Source: Rostratula benghalensis (Eukaryota; Chordata; Aves; Charadriiformes; Rostratulidae). Taken from it: DNA of 64,000 nt. Below, piece after piece: positions 62,401 through 64,000 of this stretch. How positions within the stretch are numbered: position 1 is the stretch's first letter; every line of letters starts with the position of its first letter. Location: the NCBI GenBank assembly GCA_013399305.1, contig VXAI01000039.1, positions 4,330,372 through 4,394,371 of the forward strand, in the 5' to 3' direction. Made by a program: the position numbers and the translations under genes. The notes under the pieces were generated by a model, which saw only the letters and a program-made list of their open reading frames with translations, made no database searches and had not been told where the DNA came from.

Positions 62401-64000
62401 AGAAATGATCTCTCTCCACTGCCAGCTGAAAAAGAGTTAATTAGATTCTCATCCACCTGTAGAGCCAATTAGGTTATTATTTATAAATAAGGCACCTGAC
62501 AAACACAAGGCTCCTTTCCCCTCAGGGCTTTATTTACAGACTAATAGTGTTCTTAAGAAGGTTGTTGTTCACTACTACACATTATAACAGGTTGGTTAGT
62601 GTCAGTTCTTGGAGATTTCATAAGCTCTCTGATGATTGGTGAGTATTATTTAGAAGGTAATATTAATAATTTGAGTTATATTGTATTAAGATATATGTTG
62701 AGAGAAGTGGATTATGCAGATGTCATCAAAAGTTTTCCGTTCCAGTTTGTGCTGCTTACATAAAGGGATATAATTGTCATGTAACATAATTTTTTGCATA
62801 ATTCTCTTTCACAATTTAAAAAAAGCGGAGAAGGCTAATCCTATATGACAACTAACAGGCATAACCAATGTGTTAGTTGTCACAATATTTTTTTTATTAT
62901 AGAGACCTCATTTTATTTCTTTGCCTTCTGCCTAATCATGTATTTTTAGGCATAAGTACCAGAAAATTGGGATTTTAAAAGTTAAGAGCTTTTTGTGAAT
63001 ACTAAGATCTAATTATCAAATAATTTGAGCAGACACACAAGATCGTATGCATAAGTCTTGGACATTACTTGGAAACTCTTTTGGAATTGGGTTATTTAAA
63101 TGGGGATGACTCACAAAGCACCCAAATCTTCTTTTTTCAAAGCACTATCCATAGGTGTAATTTAATTATTTGTATATGAACCTTCTTGTAGAAAAAGAAC
63201 CAAATCTCTAGGATCTCAGGCAGAACCAGTGTGGAAAGAACATTTTAAAGTTGACTCTGAGAAGGTGACTTCTAAAGTTTTATAGGAATTTTTACTGCAG
63301 CAATAAATTCCTCTGTAAGTGGGATCTATTAAGTATGCAAAGCACAGAGGTGTTCAACATCTGGTAGAATTAGACCTTAGGATTTTTATCTGTATCTGTT
63401 GGTTTTGTTTTTATTTTTAAAGGGTAAATGGGCATTTTTGTTAACAAATCATAAGCTGGTTGTATCTAGGGCAGATAAGTATGACTTCAAAAGGCTGACT
63501 GATCCACTTTGGCAACTTGTGGGGTTCACATAGTTTTTTTTCTTTGAGGAGTTGGATTTTAAATTTCATATTGTGCATTTTAATTGTATATTTATTAACC
63601 TTACAGTAGCATCCCACAGACTTCAGCTGGAAGCTGTTCTAGCTTTGTGTGGCTGTATTCAGGAAGTGCTCCATAGCAGTGAAGTTAGGCTCAACTAAAG
63701 GAAATAACTAGTCATTACTAAGTTTTGCTTGATTCAGGCTAAAAGGAAGGTTTTAGCTTAGAAAAGGTACTTGTAAGAGAAGAGAGGAACCCTGTGCACT
63801 GTAGACAGTGCTTATGAACGCTTTTAGTTGCTGTAGTGATATGCAGGATAACTTGGTGAACAGTTCAGTCTGAGAAAACACTTGGTTTCAGCTATACAAT
63901 CTTCCAAAATGAAAGGTGGCAAGTGAAACATCAACAGTTCTGCATCAAATTAATAGTGGATAAAGAACACTTTGAACACATATGAAAAATTAAAAACTAT
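59423..64000. other. intergenic sequence to right edge
   Basis: No coding exon recognised. There are (CAA)n at 60011-60023 and ATT/GTT repeats at 61897-61916. A TATA-like site at 62482-62489 followed by a good splice donor at 62639 hints at a possible transcript start. No exon of RXFP1, the gene I recall beyond TMEM144 in mammals, could be found. Confidence 0.6.

Noticed and set aside
33866..64000. Search for RXFP1 exons (LDL-receptor A and leucine-rich repeat motifs)
   Set aside because: None of the open frames shows the cysteine or leucine-repeat patterns. If syntenic, the gene lies beyond the right edge.

Overview
This window looks like nuclear chromosomal DNA from a bird. Two vertebrate genes with GT-AG introns are readable. 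The dispersed repeats are mostly fragments of CR1 LINEs, several with the ATTCTATG-type 3' end typical of avian genomes. The sequence is AT-rich apart from one CpG island. There is nothing prokaryotic: no operons, CRISPR arrays or insertion sequences. The species cannot be read from the sequence.

Layout. (1) Positions 1 to about 12.2 kb hold most of GASK1B (FAM198B) on the minus strand. Three coding exons are present (11251-12208, 4201-4415, 33-259). The last coding exon lies beyond the left edge. The longer intron stretches hold one CR1 tail and a possible solo LTR. (2) 12.3-18.3 kb is the region between the two divergent genes. It ends in a GC-rich CpG island (about 17.03-18.33 kb) that is the likely TMEM144 promoter. 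That island holds a near-duplicate segment around a single N and a 16-bp GC-box-like tandem array. (3) 18.3-33.9 kb is TMEM144 on the plus strand. It has a probable non-coding 5' exon, eleven coding exons (21543-33624, 357 codons) and a poly(A) signal at 33842. (4) 33.9-64 kb has no gene I can support. It is AT-rich intergenic DNA with a cluster of CR1 fragments between 48 and 59.5 kb, including one CR1 nested inside another.

The two genes are divergent neighbours, an order I also recall for mammals. GASK1B is a Golgi type II membrane protein of the GASK/FAM198 family. TMEM144 is a ten-helix putative carbohydrate transporter. I see no evidence that they act in one pathway.

The most unusual feature is inside TMEM144. 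About 460 bp of the seventh coding exon and its upstream intron is duplicated 2.6 kb upstream, in intron 4. The copy keeps a working-looking splice acceptor and the correct phase, loses the second half of the exon, and runs in frame to a new stop. Two AATAAA signals follow. This could make a short TMEM144 isoform of about 180 residues, or it could be a silent partial duplication or an assembly error.
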